A stretch of DNA of 5,614 nt from JAAYCI01 sp964369525. GTDB lineage: Bacteria; Bacillota; Clostridia; Oscillospirales; Ruminococcaceae. The stretch is taken from NCBI GenBank assembly GCA_964369525.1, contig CAYJEW010000071.1:1-5614 (forward strand), written 5' to 3'. Positions 1-5,450 of this stretch are shown here, one piece after another; position 1 is the first letter of the stretch; every line of letters begins with the position of its first letter. Both the position numbers and the translations under genes were made by a program. The notes beneath the pieces are model-generated. The model searched no databases and was not told where the DNA came from. It saw only the letters and a list, made by a program, of their open reading frames with translations.

Positions 1-22
1 GCTTATGCAAAAAGCATACCGT
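1..22. repeat. Left-edge copy of a 22-nt repeat also found near the tRNA
   Basis: This stretch begins GCTTAT and ends GCATACCGT. It matches 5379-5400 at 19 of 22 positions and 5476-5499 with a 2-nt length difference, all in the same orientation. It holds a small hairpin, TATGC (4-8), five A, GCATA (14-18). The copies near 5400 belong to ~100-nt units beside a tRNA gene, so this may be the cut end of a similar unit lying left of the window. Its function is not known. Confidence 0.6.
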
Positions 23-77
23 GTCAGTTAGCCTTATCAGAACTCAAATAATATTATCAAGCTGTTTTATTTTTGGA

Positions 78-182
78 TTATATGCCACTTGTGTAGCCAA
101 TGCCGTTTACTGTGGCTAGTGTGCCTACGCTTCCACAAGCAGTGGAATTCAAGATTACAACAAAGATTATAGTTAAAATCAA
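78..182 (-). other. Short lipoprotein-like open frame, possible gene remnant
   Basis: On the minus strand the frame from TTG at 182-180 to TAA at 80-78 encodes 34 residues: a run of hydrophobic residues (ILTIIFVVIL), then a lipobox-like NSTAC-G and a short polar tail. The frame stays open upstream to 209, adding a basic stretch (KTIIIR) that would suit a signal-peptide n-region, but there is no ATG or GTG and no Shine-Dalgarno sequence. It could be the remains of a small lipoprotein gene or chance. No homologue is recognised. Confidence 0.15.
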
Positions 183-226
183 TAGTCGTATTATAATGGT
201 TTTCTGAGCTTATGGGAGCTTACTAT

Positions 227-254
227 TTAACAATAGGCAAAACTCTCATATAAT
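227..254 (+). promoter_or_regulatory. Possible distal promoter
   Basis: TTAACA (227-232) and TATAAT (249-254) are separated by 16 nt, an acceptable sigma-A arrangement. Transcription from here would start near 261 and give a leader of about 190 nt before the first gene. The promoter at 375-403 is stronger and better placed, so this one is a minor alternative or chance in AT-rich DNA. Confidence 0.22.
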
Positions 255-372
255 GTTACCTTACACAGAATACCACATTGCCGGTGTGAATGCAATTATA
301 AATCAAAACGGGTTTTGTGCGCGCAAATATCTACAACAAACCTTAGCAGTAACATGCTTCGGCAAATGCGTT

Positions 373-395
373 ACTTTACAAAAAGCAAGTAAAGT
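373..395. promoter_or_regulatory. Inverted repeat across the promoter spacer, possible operator
   Basis: ACTTTAC (373-379) is a perfect 7-bp inverted match to GTAAAGT (389-395) across a 9-nt spacer. It covers the -35 hexamer and most of the spacer of the main promoter. Such a place suits a second regulator acting besides Rex, but the sequence matches no operator I recognise. Confidence 0.3.
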
Positions 396-403
396 GGTAT
401 AAT
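375..403 (+). promoter_or_regulatory. Main sigma-A type promoter of the hydrogenase operon
   Basis: The -35 is TTTACA (375-380, one mismatch to TTGACA) and the -10 is a consensus TATAAT (398-403), with an optimal 17-nt spacer. A TG at 395-396 one base before the -10 makes it an extended -10 promoter. Transcription should start near 410, about 42 nt before the first start codon. The expected start lies inside the Rex operator, so repressor binding would block initiation. Confidence 0.85.
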
Positions 404-408
404 ATTGA

Positions 409-426
409 TTGTTAAAAAATTAACAA
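409..426. promoter_or_regulatory. Perfect Rex operator (redox-sensing repressor)
   Basis: The 18 bases TTGTTAAAAAATTAACAA form a perfect palindrome TTGTTAA-N4-TTAACAA, the known consensus for Rex in Gram-positive bacteria. Rex binds when NADH/NAD+ is low and leaves when NADH rises. The site sits at about +1 to +17 of the promoter at 375-403. The inference is that the operon is derepressed when reducing equivalents accumulate and need to be disposed of as hydrogen. The rex gene itself is not in the window. Confidence 0.92.
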
Positions 427-451
427 CACTGTAAAATAAGAGGGGATTTCT

Positions 452-694
452 ATGGATATTAAGGTTTGCATAGGTAGCTCATGTCACTTAAAAGGGTCTA
501 GGCAAGTTGTAGAAAAAATTCAACAGTTGGTAAAAAAGAACAACGTTGAAAATGAAGTAGAGCTTTCGGGTGCTTTTTGTATGGGCAAATGCCAGCAAGG
601 TGTTTGTGTGAGTGTAAACAACGATATTTTTTCTGTAATGCCCGAAACAGTGGAAAGCTTTTTTGAAGAGCAAGTTGGCGCCAAACTTAATTAG
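452..694 (+). CDS. hfsA: Small [2Fe-2S] thioredoxin-like ferredoxin, HfsA-like
   Basis: An 80-residue protein with four cysteines in the pattern of thioredoxin-like [2Fe-2S] ferredoxins (NuoE/HydC-type fold): C6-x4-C11 in VCIGSSC, and C43-x3-C47 in AFCMGKC. C52 is a further, probably non-ligand, cysteine. Family members carry single electrons in the cytoplasm, often as a subunit or domain of NAD(P)H dehydrogenases and hydrogenases. The ATG at 452 follows an AGAGGGG ribosome site by 6 nt. It is the first gene after the Rex-controlled promoter and lies 40 nt before the hydrogenase-PAS gene, so it probably exchanges electrons with one of the two hydrogenases or stabilises one. The symbol rests on position in the hfs operon, not on a homology search. 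Confidence 0.85.
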   Translation: MDIKVCIGSSCHLKGSRQVVEKIQQLVKKNNVENEVELSGAFCMGKCQQGVCVSVNNDIFSVMPETVESFFEEQVGAKLN

Positions 695-734
695 GTTTTG
701 GATTTCCATTTTTTATTGAACAGGAGACATTAAA

Positions 735-2417
735 GTGGCAGATTTTTTAAAGCTTAAAAAATCCAATTGCAAAAATTGCTATAAATGCATAAGGTGTTGC
801 CCTGTAAAATCCATACGATTTTCTGGTGGGCAAGCAAATATTGTTGGTAACGAATGCATTTTATGTGGACAATGCTTTGTAAGCTGTCCGCAAAACGCAA
901 AAGAAATTACAAATAGCGTTGAGGCTGTAAAAGTACTAATAATGTCGGGCGAGCCTGTTGTTGCATCGGTTGCCCCATCATTTATTGCTAACTACGAGGG
1001 TGCGGGCATTAATACTATTGAAAATGCATTAATAAAGCTTGGCCTACACTCAGCAGAAGAAACAGCCATAGGTGCGACTATTGTAAAAAATGAATACCAA
1101 AATATGATTGACCGAGATAAAAGGGATGTCCTTATAACCTCCTCTTGCCACTCGGTAAATTTACTTATCCAAAAATATTATCCCAAATTATTAAACAGCC
1201 TTGCAGAAATAGTTTCGCCAATGCAGGCACATGCTATAGATATCAAAAAACGATATCCAAATGCAAAGGTTGTATTTATTGGCCCGTGTGTGGCCAAAAA
1301 AGATGAGGCAAACTATTATGAGGGAATTGTAGATGCCGCATTAACATTTGAAGAGTTAACTCAATGGATGCAATCCGAAAATATTAGCATAGATTTAAAT
1401 GAGCCAAAGGAAAGTATAGAAAAAAGCAGGGCAAGGTTTTTCCCCACTACGGGTGGCATTATTAAAAGTATAATAAATAAAAATGAAAACTATACATATA
1501 TTGCGGTAGATGGTGTTGATAATTGCATGAAAGCACTTGATGAAATAGGGCAAGGTAAAATTGCCAAGTGCTTTGTTGAAATGTCTGCCTGTGTGGGTAG
1601 CTGTATTGGTGGCCCCGTAATGGAAAAATATAGAAAAAAGCCACTTATAGATTACATGGCGGTGAATAAATATGCCGGAAGTGAAGATTTTGAAGTGGAA
1701 ATGCTTTCAAGCGAGTTCTTGCGCAAGAACTTTGTGCCAATTGAGCTAAAAAATAGCACGCCATCTGAGCATGAACTTAAAAAAATATTAACGCAGCTAG
1801 GAAAAGATAGTAAAGAAGACGAGCTAGATTGTGGCTCATGCGGTTACAACACATGCAGAGAAAAAGCGGCGGCAGTGTATTATGGCAAGGCAGACCTTTC
1901 AATGTGTTTGCCCTCGCTGTATGAAAAATCTGAATCATTCTCCGACACAATAGTAGAAAACTCGCCTAATGCCATCATAGTGCTAAATGACGAACTAGAG
2001 GTGCAAAAGGTGAATTCTGCAGCGCTAGAGCTAATAAACATTAGGAATAAATCAGATGTTTTAGGTGAGCCTGTAGTTAGAATTTTAGATCCTATAGATT
2101 TTATGAAGGTGCGCACAAGTGGCACAAGTAAAAAAACCGAACGCAAATATTTAGCAGAATACAATAAATATGTAGATGAAAATATTATATATGACAAGCA
2201 AAACAAATTGCTGATAACTATAATGCGCAATGTTACACAACAGGCCTTAGAGCATGAAAAAAAAGAAACAATAAGCAAACAAACTATAGAAACCACCAAT
2301 AAAGTTATAGAAAAACAAATGCGTGTTGTGCACGAAATTGCTTCTTTGCTGGGCGAAACAGCAGCCGAAACTAAAATTGCCCTCACAAAGCTTAAGGAGA
2401 CAATAAGCGATGACTAA
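735..2417 (+). CDS. hfsB: [FeFe]-hydrogenase with Fe-S and PAS domains (HfsB-like, putative sensor)
   Basis: A 560-residue cytoplasmic protein; GTG start 8 nt after AGGAG. Domains in order: two [4Fe-4S] sites (C12, C15, C18, C22 and C41, C44, C47, C51); the H-cluster domain, about 60-350; a four-cysteine Fe-S module (C366, C369, C374, C391); a PAS domain, about 400-510; and a helical, probably coiled-coil tail. H-cluster ligands are present as C138 (TSSCHS), C185 (GPCVAKKDE), and C286 and C290 (EMSACVGSCIGGP). Unlike catalytic enzymes (TSCCPxW, MPCxxKxxE, ExMACxxGC), the proton-relay Cys is Ser137, Pro is His139, and the two active-site Met are Gly183 and Ser284. These changes resemble group C/D putative sensory hydrogenases. 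PAS and the coupled phosphatase gene support H2 or redox sensing. Even so, in T. saccharolyticum the hfs operon was reported as the main source of hydrogen, so some catalysis cannot be excluded. Confidence 0.92.
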   Translation: MADFLKLKKSNCKNCYKCIRCCPVKSIRFSGGQANIVGNECILCGQCFVSCPQNAKEITNSVEAVKVLIMSGEPVVASVAPSFIANYEGAGINTIENALIKLGLHSAEETAIGATIVKNEYQNMIDRDKRDVLITSSCHSVNLLIQKYYPKLLNSLAEIVSPMQAHAIDIKKRYPNAKVVFIGPCVAKKDEANYYEGIVDAALTFEELTQWMQSENISIDLNEPKESIEKSRARFFPTTGGIIKSIINKNENYTYIAVDGVDNCMKALDEIGQGKIAKCFVEMSACVGSCIGGPVMEKYRKKPLIDYMAVNKYAGSEDFEVEMLSSEFLRKNFVPIELKNSTPSEHELKKILTQLGKDSKEDELDCGSCGYNTCREKAAAVYYGKADLSMCLPSLYEKSESFSDTIVENSPNAIIVLNDELEVQKVNSAALELINIRNKSDVLGEPVVRILDPIDFMKVRTSGTSKKTERKYLAEYNKYVDENIIYDKQNKLLITIMRNVTQQALEHEKKETISKQTIETTNKVIEKQMRVVHEIASLLGETAAETKIALTKLKETISDD

Positions 2418-3585
2418 TTATTGTGCAGAAATTGGTTATAGTAGCTTAAATAAATTTAAGGAGGAATTATGTGGCGACCAGGTAGAAGTAGTTGAGGGCG
2501 TAGATGGATCTACAACTATTGTATTGGCAGATGGCCTTGGTAGTGGAGTAAAGGCAAATATACTTTCTACACTAACTGCCAAAATTATCTCAACTATGAT
2601 TTCGCAAGGCCTTAGCATAACAGATTGCGTAGAGACAATTGCACAAACCTTGCCGGTTTGTGCAGTGCGTGGCATAGCTTACTCTACTTTTACAATATTC
2701 AGAATGTTAAGCAACAACAAAGAAGCCGAAATTATACAATATGATAACCCAAGAGTTGTTTTAATGCGTGATGGTGAAAATAATGAAATACCATACAATG
2801 AAATGATAATTGGTGGCAAAAAAATATTAACCTCAAAAATTCATATTCAAGAAAATGATTTATTTATACTAATGAGTGACGGATGCATCCATGCAGGTGT
2901 TGGCAGTGCACTTAATTTTGGCTGGGATAGAAAAGAAATAGCCGAATTTATTGCTCCTTTAACAGATGTTGGCTTTACCGCTAAAACGCTAAGCACTATT
3001 TTGTTAGATGAATGTTATGCACTTTACGGTGCTATGCCTGGAGACGACACCACAACCTGTATGGTGAGGATTAGAAAAAGGCAACCGATGAACTTAATGA
3101 TAGGCCCACCATCTAACCATAATGATGTTGATAAAATGATGTCGTTGTTTTTTGCAAAAGAAGGTAAACATATTATTTGTGGCGGAACAACTTCCAGTAT
3201 AGCGGCCAAGTATTTAAATAAACCACTTGATGTTTCACTAAGTTTTGAAGAGAGTGATGTTCCACCAATGGCAAAAATTGAGGGAGTAGATTTAGTTACA
3301 GAGGGAATAATTACTATAAACAAAGTATTGACTTATGCAAGGGATTATTCAAGCGAAAACATACTATATTCACAATGGAGCGCAAAAAGAGACGCAGCAT
3401 CATGCATTGCGCGCTTGCTTTTTGAAGAGGCAACCGATATAAATTTTTATGTGGGCAAAGCGGTTAATCCGGCACATCAAAACCCTAATTTGCCAATTAA
3501 TTTCAATATAAAAATGCAGCTTATCGATGAGCTTGCGCAATATCTTGAAAAGATAGGCAAAAAAATTAAAGTTAGTTATTTTTAA
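2410..3585 (+). CDS. hfsC: SpoIIE/PP2C-type protein phosphatase linked to the hydrogenase sensor (HfsC-like)
   Basis: A 391-residue soluble protein. Residues about 1-222 form a SpoIIE-like PP2C domain with the metal-binding motifs in order: ADGLGSG (D41), MSDG (D157) and GDD (D212, D213). It should therefore be an active Mn/Mg-dependent Ser/Thr phosphatase. Residues about 225-391 form a second, conserved-looking region without a motif I can name. There is no transmembrane segment. The ATG at 2410 lies 10 nt after AAGGAG and overlaps the end of the hydrogenase-PAS gene by 8 bases, so the two are probably translationally coupled and made in matched amounts. PAS domains commonly feed SpoIIE-type phosphatases, so the likely input is the upstream hydrogenase. 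No anti-sigma antagonist or other substrate is encoded here. The symbol is by operon position. Confidence 0.88.
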   Translation: MTNYCAEIGYSSLNKFKEELCGDQVEVVEGVDGSTTIVLADGLGSGVKANILSTLTAKIISTMISQGLSITDCVETIAQTLPVCAVRGIAYSTFTIFRMLSNNKEAEIIQYDNPRVVLMRDGENNEIPYNEMIIGGKKILTSKIHIQENDLFILMSDGCIHAGVGSALNFGWDRKEIAEFIAPLTDVGFTAKTLSTILLDECYALYGAMPGDDTTTCMVRIRKRQPMNLMIGPPSNHNDVDKMMSLFFAKEGKHIICGGTTSSIAAKYLNKPLDVSLSFEESDVPPMAKIEGVDLVTEGIITINKVLTYARDYSSENILYSQWSAKRDAASCIARLLFEEATDINFYVGKAVNPAHQNPNLPINFNIKMQLIDELAQYLEKIGKKIKVSYF

Positions 3586-3626
3586 TTATTGTACAATGGG
3601 GCTAAATAATATTAGCACGAGTTGAA

Positions 3627-3701
3627 ATGAGCAAATTTCAAGCATGTTTTCTTCTAAAGGCAAGGTCAATTGAACGCGCCTTTCCAGAAGGTAGATGTTA
3701 A
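3627..3701 (+). CDS. Possible 24-codon small ORF, unrecognised
   Basis: ATG at 3627 to TAA at 3699-3701 encodes 24 residues beginning MSKFQACFLL and ending FPEGRC, with a basic middle. The frame is open upstream to 3606. There is no good ribosome site. Its codons look like those of the neighbours. It covers most of the hairpin at 3651-3690, so coding and RNA structure compete as explanations. It could be the 5' half of a frameshifted gene continuing in the ORF at 3695. Confidence 0.15.
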   Translation: MSKFQACFLLKARSIERAFPEGRC

Positions 3702-3769
3702 CTAATGCCGTAAAAGACCCCAAACAGCCAGATGAGCACTTGCGTCGACAGTATCTAAATGAAAGGTAA
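3695..3769 (+). CDS. Possible 24-codon small ORF before hfsD, unrecognised
   Basis: ATG at 3695 to TAA at 3767-3769 encodes 24 hydrophilic residues beginning MLTNAVKDPK and ending RRQYLNER. A weak ribosome site, AGAAGG (3686-3691), precedes it. It overlaps the ORF at 3627 by 7 bases in another frame and stops 7 bases before the hfsD start, so it could act as a coupled leader peptide. No family is recognised; it may be chance or the tail of a decayed gene. Confidence 0.17.
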   Translation: MLTNAVKDPKQPDEHLRRQYLNER

Positions 3770-3776
3770 AAAATAG

Positions 3777-5201
3777 ATGAATAAATTCGATACTAGGGCA
3801 CAGTATTTAAAATATAAAGTCTTGCGAGAGGTTGCTAAACATGCGTGGCAAGATACGCTTTTAGAAAATGTTACAAGCATACCTCAAGTAATTGTATCGG
3901 GCAAAGAAAGTACAATGCGATGTTGTGTTTATAAAGAGCGTGCTATCTTAACAGAACGTGTTAAAATTGCAATGGGAGGGGATAAATCAAACCCCAATGT
4001 AATAGAAGTTATAGACATTGCTTGTGATGAATGCCCCTCATCAGGCTATGTTGTTACATCTTCATGTAGAGGCTGTTTATCGCATAGATGCTTTGATGTT
4101 TGCAAATTTGATGCAATTTCATTTAGCGATGGCCATGTGGCTAAAATTGACAGTAATAAATGTGTGAATTGTGGGGCATGTTCAAAGATGTGCCCATATC
4201 ACGCCATTATAAGCAGTAAAAGGCCATGTGAAACAGCATGTAAGGTAAATGCAATTAAAAAGGCAGAAGATAACAGCGCTGAAATCATTAATGAAAAATG
4301 CATATCTTGTGGCGCATGTGTTTACCAATGTCCATTTGGGTCAATAGTAGATAAATCCTTTATTCTGGATGCAATTAAGATGCTTAAGAACAGCGAAAGT
4401 AATGAAAAATATAAAGTGTATGCTGTTGTTGCGCCTTCAATTTCCAGTCAATTTCAGCATGCTAATTTAGGGCAGGTTGTCAGCGGAATTAAAGAGCTGG
4501 GATTTCATACTATAGTGGAGGCAGCCCTTGGTGCAGATGCAGTAGCATTGGAAGAATCAAAAGAGCTTGCGGAAAAAGGCTTTTTGACCAGTTCATGTTG
4601 CCCGGCTTTTGTAATGTATATAAAAAATCAATTTCCCGATATGGTACAGCACATTTCGCATAACTTATCCCCTATGGCAAGAATTTCAAAGTACATAAAA
4701 GAGACAGATCCAACATCAAAAATTGTTTTTATTGGGCCATGTACCGCAAAAAAAGCAGAGTTTCAACAGGAGAGCGTAAAGCCATACGTTGACTGCGTAA
4801 TTACATTTGAAGAATTACAAGCGTTGTTCGACAGTAAACAATTGGACTTATCTATATTAAAAGAAGATGTTTTGGATAATGCATCATATTTTGGCAGAAT
4901 TTTTGCAAGAAGTGGTGGATTATCTGATGCAATTGTACAAGCGATGAAAGAACAAAATATAGAATTTGATTTAAAGGCAGAAAGATGTAACGGAATTGAT
5001 ATGTGCAAAATTGCATTATTAAAATCGTCTAAAAATTCACTTGATGCTAATTTCATAGAGGGTATGGCGTGTATAGACGGTTGCATTGGAGGCGCCGGTT
5101 GCTTAACACACGGACCTAAAGACAAAACACAGGTAGATAAATACGGGAAAGAAGCATTTGAAATCAACATGCTTGATGCCGTGAAGATTATGAATATTTA
5201 A
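3777..5201 (+). CDS. hfsD: Monomeric [FeFe]-hydrogenase, group-B-like (HfsD-like)
   Basis: A 474-residue cytoplasmic enzyme expected to reduce protons with ferredoxin electrons. The N-terminal ~95 residues contain C49-C50 and C83-x2-C86, then a cysteine-rich section: C97-x2-C100-x4-C105-x3-C109; C129, C132, C135, C139; C151-x3-C155; and C175, C178, C181, C185. These read as several [4Fe-4S] sites forming the electron wire. The H-cluster domain, about 215-474, has TSSCCPAF (proton-relay C274, ligand C275), GPCTAKKAE (C322, K325, E328) and EGMACIDGCIGGAGC (ligands C432 and C436). The PCTAK and GCxxGxGC forms are those of group B enzymes. All ligands and the relay Cys are present, so it should be active once the H-cluster is inserted; HydE/F/G are not encoded here. 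The ATG follows GAAAGG (3761-3766) by 10 nt. It lies 191 nt after the phosphatase gene. Confidence 0.92.
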   Translation: MNKFDTRAQYLKYKVLREVAKHAWQDTLLENVTSIPQVIVSGKESTMRCCVYKERAILTERVKIAMGGDKSNPNVIEVIDIACDECPSSGYVVTSSCRGCLSHRCFDVCKFDAISFSDGHVAKIDSNKCVNCGACSKMCPYHAIISSKRPCETACKVNAIKKAEDNSAEIINEKCISCGACVYQCPFGSIVDKSFILDAIKMLKNSESNEKYKVYAVVAPSISSQFQHANLGQVVSGIKELGFHTIVEAALGADAVALEESKELAEKGFLTSSCCPAFVMYIKNQFPDMVQHISHNLSPMARISKYIKETDPTSKIVFIGPCTAKKAEFQQESVKPYVDCVITFEELQALFDSKQLDLSILKEDVLDNASYFGRIFARSGGLSDAIVQAMKEQNIEFDLKAERCNGIDMCKIALLKSSKNSLDANFIEGMACIDGCIGGAGCLTHGPKDKTQVDKYGKEAFEINMLDAVKIMNI

Positions 5202-5246
5202 ATATCAACTTATAAATAACACGGATATTTACAATATCATAATATA

Positions 5247-5297
5247 AACAATACTGTAGGTGCATATGCTGAACCTTTGCTCCTACAGTATATTGTT
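5247..5297 (+). terminator. Long imperfect inverted repeat after hfsD, possible terminator
   Basis: AACAAT-ACTGTAGG (5247-5260) pairs with CCTACAGT (5282-5289), a 2-nt bulge, and ATTGTT (5292-5297), giving 14 pairs. The stem can continue inward past a T-T mismatch with GCA / TGC. It starts 45 nt after the hfsD stop and is the first strong hairpin there. No U-run follows on the plus strand, so it is not a standard intrinsic terminator. It may stabilise the 3' end of the message, or be a dispersed palindromic repeat. Confidence 0.4.
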
Positions 5298-5351
5298 ATC
5301 CAAAGCCATATAATCCGAACTTGGTTTTTTGTTTAGATAAAAGCCCAAAAC
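5298..5351. other. Short spacer without recognisable features
   Basis: The stretch from the inverted repeat to the first tandem repeat unit shows no open frame, hairpin or promoter that I can support. With the flanking repeats it fills the gene-free interval between hfsD and the tRNA gene. Confidence 0.4.
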
Positions 5352-5450
5352 GGATGTGCTTCAGCGTAATGCATAGTTGCTTATATAAAATGCATACCGT
5401 CAAATTTTGGCACAAAAAACACCCTCTAGCACAAGGCTAAAGGGCATATT
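5352..5450. repeat. Tandem repeat unit, left copy (~99 nt)
   Basis: This unit is repeated in diverged form at 5451-5550. Shared blocks in order are: GGATG and a TCA.CGT-like stretch; GTTGCTTATA; an A-rich stretch with TGCATACCGT (to 5400); AAATTT and GG; a run of A; CCCTCTAGC; GCTAAAGGGC; and ATT. Most differences are scattered substitutions and small indels. Each unit contains one leftward terminator-like hairpin, so the array looks like duplication of a tRNA 3'-flanking segment. Confidence 0.75.
5414..5444 (-). terminator. Leftward intrinsic terminator in the left repeat unit
   Basis: Arms CCCT (5422-5425) and TAGC (5427-5430) pair with GCTA (5436-5439) and AGGG (5441-5444), with one C-A mismatch and a 5-nt loop. 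On the minus strand the stem is followed after two bases by six U (A-run 5414-5419). It is the second terminator in line after the tRNA gene and would catch readthrough. Confidence 0.6.

Larger units (their letters stand above)
23..372. other. Intergenic region without a convincing gene
   Basis: No open frame on either strand has both a usable start and a ribosome site. It contains a weak lipoprotein-like frame on the minus strand (78-209) and a possible distal promoter (227-254). Near 348-375 there is an imperfect dyad, AGTAAC / GTTACT, around a small TGC-TTCG-GCA hairpin. Otherwise nothing is recognisable. Confidence 0.5.
3586..3776 (+). ncRNA. Structured intercistronic region, possible cis-acting RNA
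   Basis: This 191-nt gap is long for an operon whose other junctions are 40 nt and an overlap. Complementary arms visible on the plus strand are: TTGAAAT (3622-3628) with ATTTCAA (3635-3641), followed by a T-rich stretch; CTTCTAAAGGC (3651-3661) with GCCTTT (3678-3683) plus AGAAG (3686-3690), 11 pairs with a 2-nt bulge; and TAGAT (3692-3696) plus ACT (3701-3703) with AGT (3750-3752) plus ATCTA (3753-3757), ending just before the GAAAGG ribosome site (3761-3766) of the next gene. TGGGG (3597-3601) could pair with CCCCA (3718-3722) over a distance. No riboswitch class is recognised. It might control hfsD translation or processing of the message, or be a decayed gene. Confidence 0.35.

Noticed and set aside
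1880..2386. 168-codon open frame on the minus strand inside the hydrogenase-PAS gene
   Set aside because: It lies wholly antisense to a well-supported gene, has no recognisable domain, and its Ser/Leu/Ile-rich product is what the antisense of Lys/Glu/Asn-rich coding gives.
3588..3597. 10-bp palindrome ATTGTACAAT just after the phosphatase stop codon
   Set aside because: Short, AT-rich and without a nearby promoter; easily chance.
3656..3710. Resemblance to a c-di-GMP-I (GEMM) riboswitch (GGCAA...ACGC.GCC, later GCCG)
   Set aside because: The stretch is too short, and the conserved second hairpin and tetraloop receptor of that class cannot be found. Only a few short words agree.
3586..3776. 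Group II intron or insertion-sequence remnant in the hfsC-hfsD gap
   Set aside because: No GUGYG 5' end, no domain V hairpin, no terminal inverted repeats with target duplication and no recognisable transposase or reverse transcriptase residues.
4763..5170. 135-codon open frame on the minus strand inside the second hydrogenase gene
   Set aside because: It is antisense to the H-cluster motifs of a convincing enzyme, with no ribosome site or recognisable domain of its own.
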